In this document: in pieces, positions 1 through 10,502 of the stretch
Position numbering within the stretch: position 1 is the stretch's first letter
How the letters are laid out: the number at the start of each line of letters is the position of its first letter
NCBI GenBank assembly: GCA_947685225.1
Contig: CANTUV010000037.1
Location: 31,081,001 to 31,145,000, forward strand
Origin: Garcia nutans
Taxonomy: Eukaryota; Streptophyta; Magnoliopsida; Malpighiales; Euphorbiaceae
Length of the DNA stretch: 64,000 nucleotides
Reading direction: 5' to 3'
Notes under the pieces: model-generated
What the model was told of the DNA's origin: nothing
The model's input: only the letters and a program-made list of their open reading frames with translations
Databases searched by the model: none
Translations under genes and position numbers: made by a program

Positions 1-819
1 TTGATAATGTATGTGCATTGGAGCTAGTAATTATATAGAGAAATTGAGTCAATGAGTATATAAATATGCTTATATGTTAGAATGTTGTGATATATTTATG
101 TACAATGTGTAAAATTAAAATTAACAAAGTATTTACAAAAATATTGTAAAGCTATAAATTGAGAGAAAGTAAAAGAAATATGTGTATAATATTTATTATT
201 ATTTTTATATATGTACCACTAAGCTTGTAAGCTTAGCACGGTAGTGTGTATCATGCAGGTGTTAGAAATATAGACCGATATGATTAGGATTGTGGTTGGA
301 GTTTGGAGATTAAGATTACCACGAGACCAACTTACAGGATGTTGCCTATATGTATAAATTTTTGACATTATGAATTTTGGTTTGTATATTTTAAACATAT
401 CATATGTACACTAAATAAATTTTGGGAAAAGTTTATATATTTAATATTATGTATATTTGAGTATCTAATAGAGAAATGATGGAATATATATATATATATA
501 TATATAAAGTTATGTTAGAAGTGTGTTGCTGATGCAGGTTGCGTTTTTATTGAATTTGGGAAAATATTGAGTTTACTAACAAAACTCTAGCAAATTTTTT
601 TCCAGAGACTTTTCGCTAAAATTTGTATTTTTAGTAACTAAATTACATTTTTATTATATTTATTTATCTATTAAAGTACAATTTTGAGGATTTAAATATT
701 TTCTTATAATTATGAAAATTTTGATAAGACTGAAATTGTGACACTCTAGTATTCTATATGCATATTTTACATATACAAGGTGAATGTAATGTACGTATAT
801 AGGGTATATGGGTGTTATA
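1..819 (+). mobile_element. Partial LTR 'L' (3' portion), cut by left window edge
   Basis: This is the downstream part of a Ty3/gypsy-type LTR. It has the conserved module GTACCACTAAGCTT...AAGCTTAG at 212-236 followed by a decayed CAGGT context near 256, an ACGAGACCAAC block, and a terminal region ending GGGTGTTATA where intact relatives end GTTACA. A (TA)n run lies near 485-507. It resembles LTR K in the stretch containing AACAAAACTCTAG. On its right the CACTA relic resumes at once, so it inserted into that relic. The left half and the left target-site copy are outside the window. The exact right end could be off by a base or two because the terminal CA has mutated. Confidence 0.7.
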
Positions 820-1070
820 AAAATACATCTTATAACATCTAACAGTTGGTAATGGATCCTACGCTAGATCCTTCAAACATTTGTTAGAAATCATATGCCT
901 ATTTTCAATTGCCTAAACCAATAAGAAAAAATATGCATAAGTTCAAATTACAAAAAAATAAACACATGACAAAGATTTAGAAAATGTTACTACCAACGAA
1001 TTAGTACTTACATATTTTTAGAACCATAAGGGAAATTTACTCTCCTTAACATCAACTTGTGAACTCGTTA
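820..1070 (-). pseudogene. CACTA (En/Spm) transposase relic, fragment 3 (C-terminal exons)
   Basis: Read on the minus strand, this continues the DUF4218-type transposase relic after the solo LTR. Translation gives a segment ending KFPLWFKKYV, then GTAAGTACT as a likely intron donor, an acceptor after TTGGTTTAG, and an exon ending in the CACTA hallmark LKDLA followed by an in-frame stop where relatives usually read a short residue pair and P. Assignment rests on recalled similarity to plant TNPD/TNP2-like proteins and could be tested by a protein-profile search. The piece is bounded by partial LTR L on the left and by the CGTTA target-site copy (1066-1070) of solo LTR K on the right. Confidence 0.7.
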
Positions 1071-4000
1071 TGTAACATCCGTGATTTTGGAGAAATTAAA
1101 TAAGTATTTGGAGATATAAAATTGTATATATTCAATATATATCTAGAGTATATATAACATATACATATGGTATATTAATTATATATGTTGGATTAATACA
1201 TTACATACTTAATATTTAATATACATATAAGGTACATTTGATGTATATATAAGATACACATTACTTGTGCATATGTGTAATATCCCAAATTTTTTAAAAG
1301 TTCTAATTTTTGGAAATTTGATAAAATAAATTATCACTTAAATGGATAAATTAAATTAATGGTTTTAAATGAAAAATGAAGGGGTTTTAAATGAAAAAGT
1401 GGAACATATATGTGATATATATGTAAAATATACATAACATATAAAAGTCAACACTTTTTAAAAGAAAAGTCAAAGTAAAAGGGTATTTTGGTAATTAAAT
1501 CTTAGAAATTCAAAATTTATAAAATAATTTAAAAATAAATTATTTTTGAATAGAAGAGGGAATTTATGACTTTTAATTTATTAAATAAATAATTAAATTA
1601 TTAATTATTAAATTATTTTAATATATATATATATATGGTTTAAAATAAAAGATGAAAAGAAAAAGAAAATTAAAAGTCTTCATCTTCTTTCTTCTTCTTC
1701 TCCAAGTCGAATTCTCCATGGCCAAAGAGGGAGTTTTTTAGCTTCTTCCATCATCAAATTCTTCAAGCTTTCAAGGGAATAAGAGTAGTTTTGGTGATTT
1801 TCCAACAAGTAAGTAAGCTTTATTTCTAAAATTATGAAGTTCTTTAAAGCTTATGAATATGTATGAATTGAGTTTTTGAAAGAGCATGTTATAATTGTTG
1901 GAATGGGTATAGAAGAAGTTCTTTTGATGAGTAAATAATGATTTTAAGGTTGGATTAAAGAAATGGTTGAGTTTGGGTAAGATTGGTGAAGAGAGAGAAT
2001 TTAGGGTTATGGAACATTTGAGTTTTTGAAATCATGATTTTTAATTGTGCAAATTGATTCCAAATGAGTTGTTTTGATGCATAAACAAGTATTTTAAAGA
2101 CAAATATTGGATTTGGTTGTGTTTGGTTAGAGTTTGAAGAGGGTAGTATTGATTTAGGGTTTTGAAAAAGTGAATTTTCAAAGAATGATTAATTGTTTGA
2201 TTTTAATGCTTAAATCATGTTATTTAAGGATATAAGTGGGTGGAAATAAGATTGAAATGATAATTGGATTGAGTTGGAATGGAGATCCTTCAATGGTGAA
2301 GGTTATGCCATTTTAGGGCTTTGAGCATAAGCATGTGGTTAATTAATATAATTGGTTTAAACATGCAAAAACATGTTTCTAATGATATTAATAAACTTAA
2401 AACACTAATTTAAATGGCTTGATATGGTTTTTCAAAGTTAAAGTGAGGTGAAGCTTAATTTTGGGATTTGGTTTAGAGTGATGTTTAATTATGGTTTGAT
2501 GTTGAGAATACCTTAGAATATGATATTAAATGATTATGTATGATCACATTTGGTATAGGCATGGAGGGAGGTTGATTTGCTTCATCCAAGTGGTGAAGGG
2601 CAAGTTGGAAGGATAGGATTGGAGGTTGTGTTAAGCTTGCTTTGGGTTGCTAGTGGAGGTATGTAAAAACTTTGAATATATTGTTTATATTTGCATGACA
2701 TTTGGGCTTAAAACATTTTGGTTGGAAAATGTGTTAAGTTACTTGGTTCATTGATTGAGTATGAATAATGTGCTATGACATTTGTAATGTCATATATGTG
2801 TTAAATGCATTGTGAAAAGCCATTAATAATGGCTAAATTGTGTAGAATGTGAAATATGTATATTATGTGAAAATACCCAAAGTAATTGGGTAATGTGTTG
2901 TGAATGAAAAAATGAGATATGTGGAATAATGAAATGAATTGATATTGATAAAAATGAGAAATGTGAGAAAAATGAGAAAGAAATGTGAAAATAAGGCAAT
3001 GTGCCTAGATTGAATATGTGACAATGAGAAAGAGATTGATAATGAGAAAAATGAATAAATGAAATAAAAAAGTGAGAAAAAGATGATATAATAAGGCAAT
3101 GTGCCTAGTTTGATCATGAGAAAACTGTAGCAGTCTAGCCGGGTTGAGAACCAAGATACTGGGGCCTAAGGGTCTAGCCGGGTTGAGGTCCAAGAGACTG
3201 GGCCTATTACATTATTCATCGATATATTGCCTACGGGGCTAGACACATGGTGTCATTATGGACCAAAGCAGTAACTCTGAAATTTGAATAGCATATTTGA
3301 TCCTTTTTGAGCCCATGCTTGTCTTTGCTTTATTGTGAATTATAAATTGTGATACAATTGAGCAATATAATGCTATGAGTTGTGATTATGAAATGTTTGA
3401 AAAATATAAGAAAGAAGAATGATGTGACATCTATATGCATTGTGCATTGGCATTGCATTGAGTTTTATTATTATTATCAAAGTTTGTACCACTAGGCTTC
3501 GGTTTAGCGATTGTAATTCATCGCGCAGGTGTCATGGATGATTTGGTAGAGTCAGAGAGTTCTACTAGACCTGGTCAGGTCTAGGTTTGTATTTATTGAG
3601 CTTGAAGAGTTGTTTTTGGGTACATCAAGATCAGAGCCAGTTGCCAGCATGTAGATATTTGATATTACAATGTATTTTGATATTATATATGTTATGATAT
3701 GTTTTTGGAAGTATATAATGTAAATTGTAAAGAATGTTTTGAATAATTTGTTCAGATGGAATTTTATATGTGTTGTTAATTTATATATCTATATATAAGT
3801 ATTTTGAGAAAATATGAAGAAATTGAGATGTATTGGTGAAATGGTGAATTGATTTTTATTGGGAGTGGTTGCTTTATGCAGGTTGTGTTTTGCTGAATTT
3901 TGGGAACGTTTAAATTACAAACAAAACTCTAGTGAAATTTTTTTTCAGAGATTTTCATATAAAATATTTATTTTGGATCCCTATAACAAGCAAAAAATAT

Positions 4001-4158
4001 TTATATACTATTTATTTTATATATTAGTATTTGAAATCTTAAAACATAAATGTGAAAATTTTTATTAAATCGGTCTGTGACATTTTTATACTGTTTATGC
4101 GTATTTTATATATGCTGAAAATATGTATTGTATGTATATAGAGTATAAGGGTGTTACA
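1071..4158 (+). mobile_element. Solo LTR 'K' (Ty3/gypsy type) with TSD CGTTA
   Basis: The unit starts TGTAACATCC at 1071 and ends GGGTGTTACA at 4158. Perfect 5-bp target-site copies CGTTA lie at 1066-1070 and 4159-4163, so both ends are real. No internal region, PBS or PPT is present: it is a solo LTR left by LTR-LTR recombination. It interrupts the CACTA relic, whose reading resumes on both sides. A second LTR-like start, TGTAATATCCC, occurs inside at 1276, so the 5' 205 bp may derive from another LTR variant. It holds the AT palindrome/GTCAA block (about 1405-1475), a GTAAGT donor near 1809, a candidate 100-bp mini-exon (2559-2658) and the two-hairpin module (3492-3523). Short ORFs inside are spurious. 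Confidence 0.85.
3492..3523 (+). other. Two-hairpin module of LTR K
   Basis: First hairpin CTAGGC-TTCG-GTTTAG (3492-3507) pairs through two G-T wobbles with a TTCG loop. The second, CGAT...ATCG (3508-3523), is followed by CGCGCAGGT. It is the same landmark as in every other LTR type here except G/H, but with changed stem bases. Confidence 0.6.
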
Positions 4159-4809
4159 CGTTATATTTTTATCAAAATCTCGTAAGTATTCAATGAATAT
4201 GCTGAAATATATTATAAATATAATATATTATTATCATTCAAATGATGATGATTTTTTGTAATATGTAAATTTAAACTTTTTTTTTACTTTTAAATTTGCT
4301 AAGTTACTTGAAATAAGGTGTAACTTCATCACAATTCAACAATATGTAAGTATGAGCTGCAAAATACTCTCTTTATTCCAATCTTCGCTTGGTTGGTTTG
4401 TTGTATGATCGACCTGGATGTCTGAAAATAGATAGGAGACCTTCATATTAGTCTTATATCCCTCCATCATCATTTTGAGGGACTTCACACAATTTTGTTA
4501 TTATACGAGGCTCGAAATAATAGGAGCAAAAAGTTGATGCCTCTTTCACTATAAATGCATTACAAATTGATGCTTCTACTTTTGCTTTATTTTTAACATT
4601 TTTATTCAGGTGTTGCAAATATCTTTAAAAAGGGTACATCCAATGATACTATACCAATCTTGCAATTTTGGTTTCATATGGCAAATGAATTGGTAAATGT
4701 TCTATTGAATAAAAAAACTCAAAGGAAAATTTTGCTCCAATTTACAAAGAATATTTTGAATTTCTTCTCGTAAATGCTCAACTTGAGAAACATTTAGAAA
4801 TGTTGCAGT
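4159..4809 (-). pseudogene. CACTA (En/Spm) transposase relic, fragment 2 (DUF4218 region)
   Basis: On the minus strand this encodes, with several stops and frame changes, a DUF4218-like region of a CACTA transposase. From high to low coordinates one can read QVEHLREEIQNILCKLEQNF, HLPIHLPYETKI, WMYPF, VEASICNAFIVKEASTFCSY, a PQNDDGG motif, LSIFRHPGR and AAHTYILLNCDEV. The next exon follows a GTAACTT donor and a TATATTTCAG acceptor and begins IFIEYLRDF. These are characteristic of plant TNP2/TNPD-like proteins. The gene is dead. Element A inserted at its upstream end (TSD AAGTT at 4810-4814) and solo LTR K at its downstream end, so the true coding order runs 15160 to 14805, then 4809 to 4159, then 1070 to about 820. 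Confidence 0.8.
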
Positions 4810-4920
4810 AAGTTTGTAATATCCCAAAATATACCCTAGAAGTTTGGTGTAATAATTGTTGTAATTGAAGTAAGCGTATTTGTGTTTAATTGGAAAAGAG
4901 GAAAATAAGTGAAGAGAGAG

Positions 4921-4980
4921 TTTATATGTTGTATATATGTAAATATATATAACATATACACAAGTCAATGGGAAAGTCAA
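4921..4980 (+). promoter_or_regulatory. AT palindrome plus two GTCAA (W-box core) sites, LTR A
   Basis: An imperfect palindrome (TATATGTTGTATATAT facing ATATATATAACATATA) is followed by two GTCAA elements at 4964-4968 and 4976-4980, which are TTGAC W-box cores on the other strand. The same order recurs in the 3' LTR (about 12346-12404) and in LTRs B, C, D, E and F, upstream of the presumed transcription start. An enhancer role is inferred. Confidence 0.5.
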
Positions 4981-5682
4981 AGGAAGAGATTAATTATTGA
5001 TTAATTGTGTTTAAGGGATTATTTTATTATAAGTGGGATTAGAGTTAGTGGAGTGGAAGAAGATATTTGTATTATTTTATATTATTTTGCTTGGAGGAGA
5101 GGGTTTTGAGGAGATGATTTGACTTTTGCTTTCTATCTTTTCTTCTTTCTTTCTTCCTTTGCCATGGACCATTTTCTTTCCTTCTCTTCTCTTTACTTTT
5201 CTGTTGTTGTCCGGTCATCAAGAAGAAAGAGAGTAAGATAGAGATTTGTTCTTCCAAGTTCAAGATTGAAGAGAGTTTTCAAGAGATCAAGTTGGAGGTT
5301 TAAGAGTTCTCCATCTTTGGTAAGTCTTTTCCACTTGATTCTTTGATTTATTTGGGTTTGTGAGTTGGAGTTGTGATGGATATATGTTTGGTTAGATTGT
5401 GCGGTGTTTAAGAGTATTTGGTTTAAGTGGTTTTGGATTTTGGGGTTGGATTGAAGAAAAGAGTAAGTTGGTTGGAAGAGATGGTGTTGTATTTGTGTTT
5501 AGGGTTTTGTGATGATATTTGTGATTTGTGTTTGTTATAGATGTGGAGTTGTTTTGGGTATTTTTGTAAGTTAAGATGGTTTTTGGGTATGTTTTGTTAA
5601 GTTTGTTTGAAGTGGATGTTGGTGGATAGAAGTGATTTGTTAGTTGTAGTGTTGTTTTGGCCGGAATCTGGGTTTTTGGCCT

Positions 5683-5962
5683 GACACGCCCATGAGCACG
5701 TCCAGGGTCCTTAGGCGTGTCAATTGTTCTGTGTGGCAGTAGGTTTTACACGGCCAGTAACACGCCCGTGTTATTGAGCGTGTCATAGCTACTATGAGAA
5801 TGGAGAATTGACACGGCCAGGAGCACGTTCAGGTTGTTGGACGTGTCGATGTTTTTGTTTGAGGCAGTATGTATTACACGCCCGTGGTCATGAGCGTGTA
5901 ATAGCTTCTGTGTTGTGGAGTTAGGGCACGGTCAGGAACACGCCCGTGTGGTTGAGAGTGTC
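5683..5962 (+). repeat. CpG-rich GACACG/CGTGTC array in 5' LTR of A
   Basis: Irregular units of roughly 70-90 bp with inverted arms GACACG...CGTGTC and inner CACGCCCGTG stand out as a CpG-dense island in AT-rich DNA. The 3' LTR copy is 13107-13398. It lies in the predicted first intron of the LTR leader. Confidence 0.75.
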
Positions 5963-6048
5963 ATGTGTAGAGTTTGCCCTAGTTAACTCTTAACTTGATT
6001 ATCTCATGTGTATCCCTAAGCACGTATATGTTATTATTCTTGGATTAG

Positions 6049-6136
6049 GTCTTGAAGAAGGTGATTTGTCATTGATTTAAGAAGCATAAGAACCTTGGGA
6101 AAGGGAGTGTTTTGAGTTGTGTGAATTGCTTTTGAG
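6049..6136 (+). other. Candidate 88-bp mini-exon in LTR leader (A, 5' LTR)
   Basis: It is preceded by CTTGGATTAG (acceptor-like) and followed by GTAAGTAC (donor-like, preceded by TTTTGAG). The same arrangement and size occur at 13485-13572 (88 bp), 31129-31215 and 37992-38078 (87 bp each), 28707-28790 (84 bp) and, on the minus strand, 23963-24047 (85 bp). Splicing is inferred, not shown. Confidence 0.45.
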
Positions 6137-6477
6137 GTAAGTACACATCTTGCATTATTGCATTGTTGATTATTGTGAAGAATGTACTTTGCTATGCTTA
6201 TATCAATGATGATATATATATATATGTATTATATGAATGATATGATGATGCAAATGATTGTACATTTGAAAGATGAATTGCTAAGATGGGTATTGAGATG
6301 TGATGGAATGTAAAGCCATTGTGGTTGGCTATAATGACTTTAATGAGGCATGTTTGCCAAATTGATGATGAGAATTGAGAATGGAATTGATAATGAAATA
6401 ATGAATGAATTGTGTGTCTAATGTGTTATTCCATTTTCAGAGTTTTGTTGTTGGTGGCATGCCTATTAGTAACAATC

Positions 6478-6710
6478 TCTTGAAGTTAGGTTGGATTTGA
6501 TCCTTGAAGCCAAGTTGGGTTGAAGTTAAACATGTTTTACTCCCCTTGAAGCTTGGTTGGATCTAATCCATGAAGCCTAATTGAGATGTTAAAACCCTTG
6601 AAGCTAGGTTGGGTTTTGTTCTTGAAGCCAAGTTGGGTTGATACTTAGCATGCTTTGTTCCCCTTGAAGCTTGGATGAACCTAATCCTTGAAGCCTAGTT
6701 GGGATAATGA
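6478..6710 (+). repeat. CTTGAAGC minisatellite in 5' LTR of A
   Basis: Imperfect direct repeats of about 30-60 bp built on CTTGAAGCCAAGTTGGGTT variants, between the landmarks TTCAGAGTTTTG...GGCATGCC and GCATTAACTCTGAAA. The equivalent position in K, B and E holds a different unit (TAGCCGGGTTGAGG-type), so this LTR segment turns over quickly. Confidence 0.65.
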
Positions 6711-6910
6711 TATTGATGAATGTGATAATTGAACCAAGGCATTAACTCTGAAAATTGAATGGCATATTAGTGTCTTTTGGGCCCATGCTTGTCTTTGTGT
6801 AATTGTGATTCAATAATGATTGAATGATTGAATAAAGAAATCTATGGAAAGTCATTGAAATGTGTGGCATTGCATTGCATTAAAGCATATTGTTAGTATC
6901 GTTTGTACTA

Positions 6911-6947
6911 CTGAGCCGTTGGCTCAGCGCGATTGTGGTTCATCGCG
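6911..6947 (+). other. Two-hairpin module, 5' LTR of A
   Basis: CTGAGCC-GTT-GGCTCAG (6911-6927) is immediately followed by CGCGAT-(8 nt)-ATCGCG (6928-6947), then CAGGT. Both stems are perfect. The 3' LTR copy at 14345-14380 keeps pairing through a G-T wobble (CTGAGTC). Confidence 0.7.
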
Positions 6948-7373
6948 CAGGTGACAGAGTTGAACCCGAGAGTTCCTCGAGACCGAGTGAGTCTAGGCAT
7001 TGAAGAATTTATTTTGGGACTTAAAGATCAGAGAAAAGCTGCCAATCATGTATAATTTCTTCATGTTTTGTAAAGTATTGACTTTAATGTAAATTTAAGT
7101 AAAACTGTAAACATGGACTTGAATGTATTCACATATGTAAATATATATTTAAAATTTCCACTGCGTATTAAGTAAAAGTTTATATCTACTTTGTTTTATA
7201 ATAAAAGTAAACTACTTTATTTTCTATATTGTATAATGAGAAAGAATGTCTTATGTTTTAAAATGATTCAAGTGTTAAAGGAAACAGTAGCATCTCTATG
7301 TTCGGTGTGCGTACACTACACTGTGGTGCTATGTAGTGTGCGTGTACGGGATGTAGGGGTGTTACAATTGTTT

Positions 7374-7386
7374 TGGTATCAGAGCC
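7374..7386 (+). other. Primer binding site (initiator tRNA-Met), element A
   Basis: TGGTATCAGAGCC starts seven bases after the LTR end. It is the usual plant sequence complementary to the 3' end of initiator tRNA-Met and primes minus-strand DNA synthesis. Confidence 0.9.
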
Positions 7387-7532
7387 TAGGTTTGAGATTC
7401 CCAACCTAGGTCAATTGTAAGAAAAAGGACATTTTGAGTCTAGAAATGATTTTTGGAATAAAATACATGTTTGGTATTGGCAGTCTCTGATCTTTAATAA
7501 GGTGTATTCTGCTGTGTTTACAGATATAGGTT

Positions 7533-9470
7533 GTGATGGATTCTCATTTACGTCAGTCAGTTGAAGGTAGTGCGGAGAGTGTAGCTCCAGATGAGGTTAG
7601 AGAGGGAGTTAGATTGGATAGTGCTGGGGAGGTACATGCTTCTGTGTCGGGGGGACCAGCTGGTGGGGATGTTCCGCCAGTTTGGCTCAGACATATGGTA
7701 GAATTGATGAGGCTAGCACCAGTGCAACCACCGCCACCACCCCCATAGCCTTTGGTATCAGTGAGACAGTATGATAAATTAAGGAAGTATGGAGCAGAAG
7801 ATTTCTTGGGTACTATTGACCCAGCTGTAGCTGAGCAGTGGCTAGATAAAGTACAGAGAATATTTATTCAGTTGCAAGCGACTCCAGAAGAAAAATTTGA
7901 TTATGCAAGATCCTTGTTGCAAAAGGATGCGTACGACTGGTGGAAGACAGTGCCCCATGATATGGATGATCCTCCTACCTTGTCCTATGCTGATTTTCTA
8001 AGAGAGTTTGGATTGAAGTATACTCCGAGGGAATATAAAGATGTGAAGAAGATGGAGTTTCTGAGCTTGAAGCAAGACCACCGGACTGTGACAGAGTATG
8101 AGGTCGAGTTTATCCGGTTGAGTCATTATGCTGGGGGTATTATATCTGATGAGATTGATAGATGCCGGAGGTTTGAGGAGGGATTGAGGCCCTCTATCAT
8201 GTGTCTTGTGGCTGGCTCTCGATATCATGATTTCTCCCAGCTTGTTGCAGCAGCTAGGAGTGTGGAGAGAACTCAGGTTATTGCAGCAGCTGCTTCAGAG
8301 GAAGAGACTAGAGTGAGGAGACCCCAGTTTGAGGCAGGGTCTTCATCTGTGAAAAGAGGTAAAGGAAGTTTTGTTCCTAGAGTTAGTAGGAGTCAGAGGC
8401 CAGCTGGTAGGTCAGTACAGTTTCAGAGACAGAGATCGAGACCTACAGTTTCAGTGGCGAGTGCTCCGACTCCGGTGATTCAGAGATCCACCCTGCCGAT
8501 ATGTATCCATTGTGGTAGGCCACATGGTGGTACTTGTTGGAAGATAGGTGTAGCAGGGGTATGTTTCAGATGTGGATCGCTTGATCATTTTGTTAGAGAG
8601 TGTCCTGAGATCCAGGAGCAGAGGTCGATAGATTCTGCAGCTTCTCGACCTAGTGTGAGGCGAGGTCGAGAAGGCAGAAGTTTCAACAGAGGAGGTAGAT
8701 CTGGGTTCAGTCCTAGAGGAGGTTCTACATCCAGGGAGAGTAGACCAGAGGAGGCTGGATCTTCTCAGAGGATGTATGTGATGCAGAGGCAGCCTGATGC
8801 TTCAGCAGTCATAGCTGGTACTTTCTCTTTATTTGGTATTTCAGTACTTGCTTTGATTGACCCAGGATCCACACATTCATATATTAGTGCATCTGTTTTG
8901 CCTGTGTCTGAATTGCATGCTGAATCCCTAGGATTTGATGTATTGGTGACAAATCCTTTAGGGCATAGTGTGGTTGTTAGCAAGGTGCACAGAGATAGTG
9001 CGGTAGTGGTGCAAGGTGAGGAGTTTTGTGGAGATTTGAATGAAATGCCTTTTAAAGAGTATGATTTGATTTTGGGCATGGACTGGTTGTCTAGACATGG
9101 AGCTGTAGTGGACTGTCAAAAGAAGTATGTTACTTTGAGAACCGGTGATGGAAGAATTGTGATGGTATCTGGTGAGCAGAGACAGCTTGCATCCTTGTTT
9201 GTTTCAGCTGTTGCAGCTAGGAGGTTGATTAGAAAAGGGTGTGATGCTTATCTTGCTCATGTCTTGGATACTAGAGTGGTGGGTTCTCAACTTGATAGTA
9301 TACCCACAGTTGCAGATTTTCCATATGTGTTTCCAGAGGAGTTGCCAGGGTTGCCTCCTGTGAGAGAGGTGAAGTTTGGTATTGAATTGTTGTCTGGTAC
9401 CACTCCTATCTCTACTACTCCTTATAGAATGGCACCTGCTGAATTGAGAGAGTTGAAGGTGCAGTTGTAG
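7533..9470 (+). pseudogene. Element A gag and protease, interrupted by two amber stops
   Basis: The start at 7533 (MDSHLRQS) is shared with the D copies and lies just after a TGTTTACAG acceptor-like site. An in-frame TAG at 7746-7748 replaces a CAG seen in D. The remainder (7752-9470) has the Retrotrans_gag core at about residues 10-170 of that segment, a first Cys cluster, and a CCHC knuckle (C-x2-C-x4-H-x4-C) at about residues 271-284 in an Arg/Gly-rich stretch. An aspartic-protease active-site variant, IDPGSTHS, lies near residue 370 and is followed by GMDWLS. A second TAG at 9468-9470 replaces a CAG and leads straight into reverse transcriptase in the same frame. Gag would form the particle and bind RNA; this copy is not functional. 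Confidence 0.9.
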
Positions 9471-9473
9471 GAG

Positions 9474-10502
9474 TTGCTAGATAAAGGGTTTGTTCGCCCT
9501 AGTGTTTCACCGTGGGGAGCTCCTATGTTGTTTGTAAAGAAGAAGGATGGTACTATGAGATTGTGTATCGATTATAGGCAATTGAACAAGGTGACTATTA
9601 AAAATAAATATCCTTTGCCTAGAATTGATGATCTCTTTGATCAATTGAAGGGAGCAGCAGTGTTTTCTAAGATTGACTTGAGATCGGGGTACCATCAGTT
9701 AAGGGTCAGAGCTGAAGATGTTCCTAAGACAGCCTTTAGTACAAGGTATGGGCATTATGAGTTTCTAGTGATGCCTTTTGGGTTGACCAATGCACCTGCA
9801 GCTTTCATGGATTTGATGAATAGGGTGTTTAGGCCCTATCTGGATCAGTTTGTGGTGGTCTTCATTGATGATATTTTGGTGTATTCGCGCAATGAGGAGG
9901 AGCATGAGAAGCATCTGCGGATTGTGTTGCAGATCTTGAGAGAGAAGCAGTTATATGCTAAACTGTCGAAGTGTGAGTTTTGGCTTGACCAAGTAACTTT
10001 TCTCGGTCATATAGTTTCAGCAAATGGTATTAGAGTTGATCCGAGTAAAGTTGAAGCTATTTTGAATTGGAATCCACCCAAGTCTGTGACAGAAGTTAGA
10101 AGTTTTCTGGGTTTGGCAGGCTATTATCGACGCTTTGTGAAAGGATTTTCTTTGATAGCTACTCCATTTACCAGATTACTTCGCAAGGGAGTTAGATTTG
10201 TGTGGACAGATCAGTGTCAGGCTAGCTTTGAACAGTTGAGAGAAATGTTGACTCAAGCGCCTGTTCTTACTTTACCTGTGGAAGATAAACCATATATGAT
10301 CTACAGTGATGCTTCACATAATGGTTTGGGTTGTGTTTTGATGCAAGAGGGTAAAGTTATAGCTTATGCTTCTCGGCAGTTGAAGCCGCATGAGCTCAAT
10401 TATCCGACCCATGATTTGGAGTTAGCAGCCATTGTGTTTGCATTGAAAATTTGGCGACACTATTTGTATGGGGAGAAGTGTTTTTATCTATACAGACCAT
10501 AA
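9474..10502 (+). pseudogene. Element A reverse transcriptase and RNase H (5' part)
   Basis: In frame with the upstream protease, separated only by the TAG at 9468-9470. Reverse-transcriptase motifs are clear: KKDGTMRLCIDYRQLN, DLRSGYHQ, FLVMPFGLTNAP and the catalytic VVFIDDILVYS, the FIDD form of YxDD. The RNase H domain starts at the YSDASHNGLG segment and includes HDLELAAIVFALKIWRHYL. The frame is lost near 10480-10487 by one extra T relative to C and D, which truncates RNase H. The intact domain would copy element RNA into DNA inside the cytoplasmic particle. Confidence 0.9.

Larger units (their letters stand above)
4815..7366 (+). repeat. 5' LTR of element A
   Basis: TG...CA LTR starting TGTAATATCCC and ending GGTGTTACA. 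In order it holds an AT palindrome and paired GTCAA sites (4921-4980), a possible TATA (about 5078), a pyrimidine-rich leader with a CCATGG, a GTAAGT donor (5320), a CpG-rich GACACG array (5683-5962), a TTGGATTAG acceptor with an 88-bp candidate mini-exon (6049-6136) and GTAAGT donor (6137), a CTTGAAGC minisatellite (about 6478-6710), the GGGCCCATGCTTGTCTTTG landmark (about 6780-6798) and the two-hairpin module (6911-6947). Compared with the 3' LTR it lacks about 12 bp in the GACACG array, between short CACGC repeats. Confidence 0.95.
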
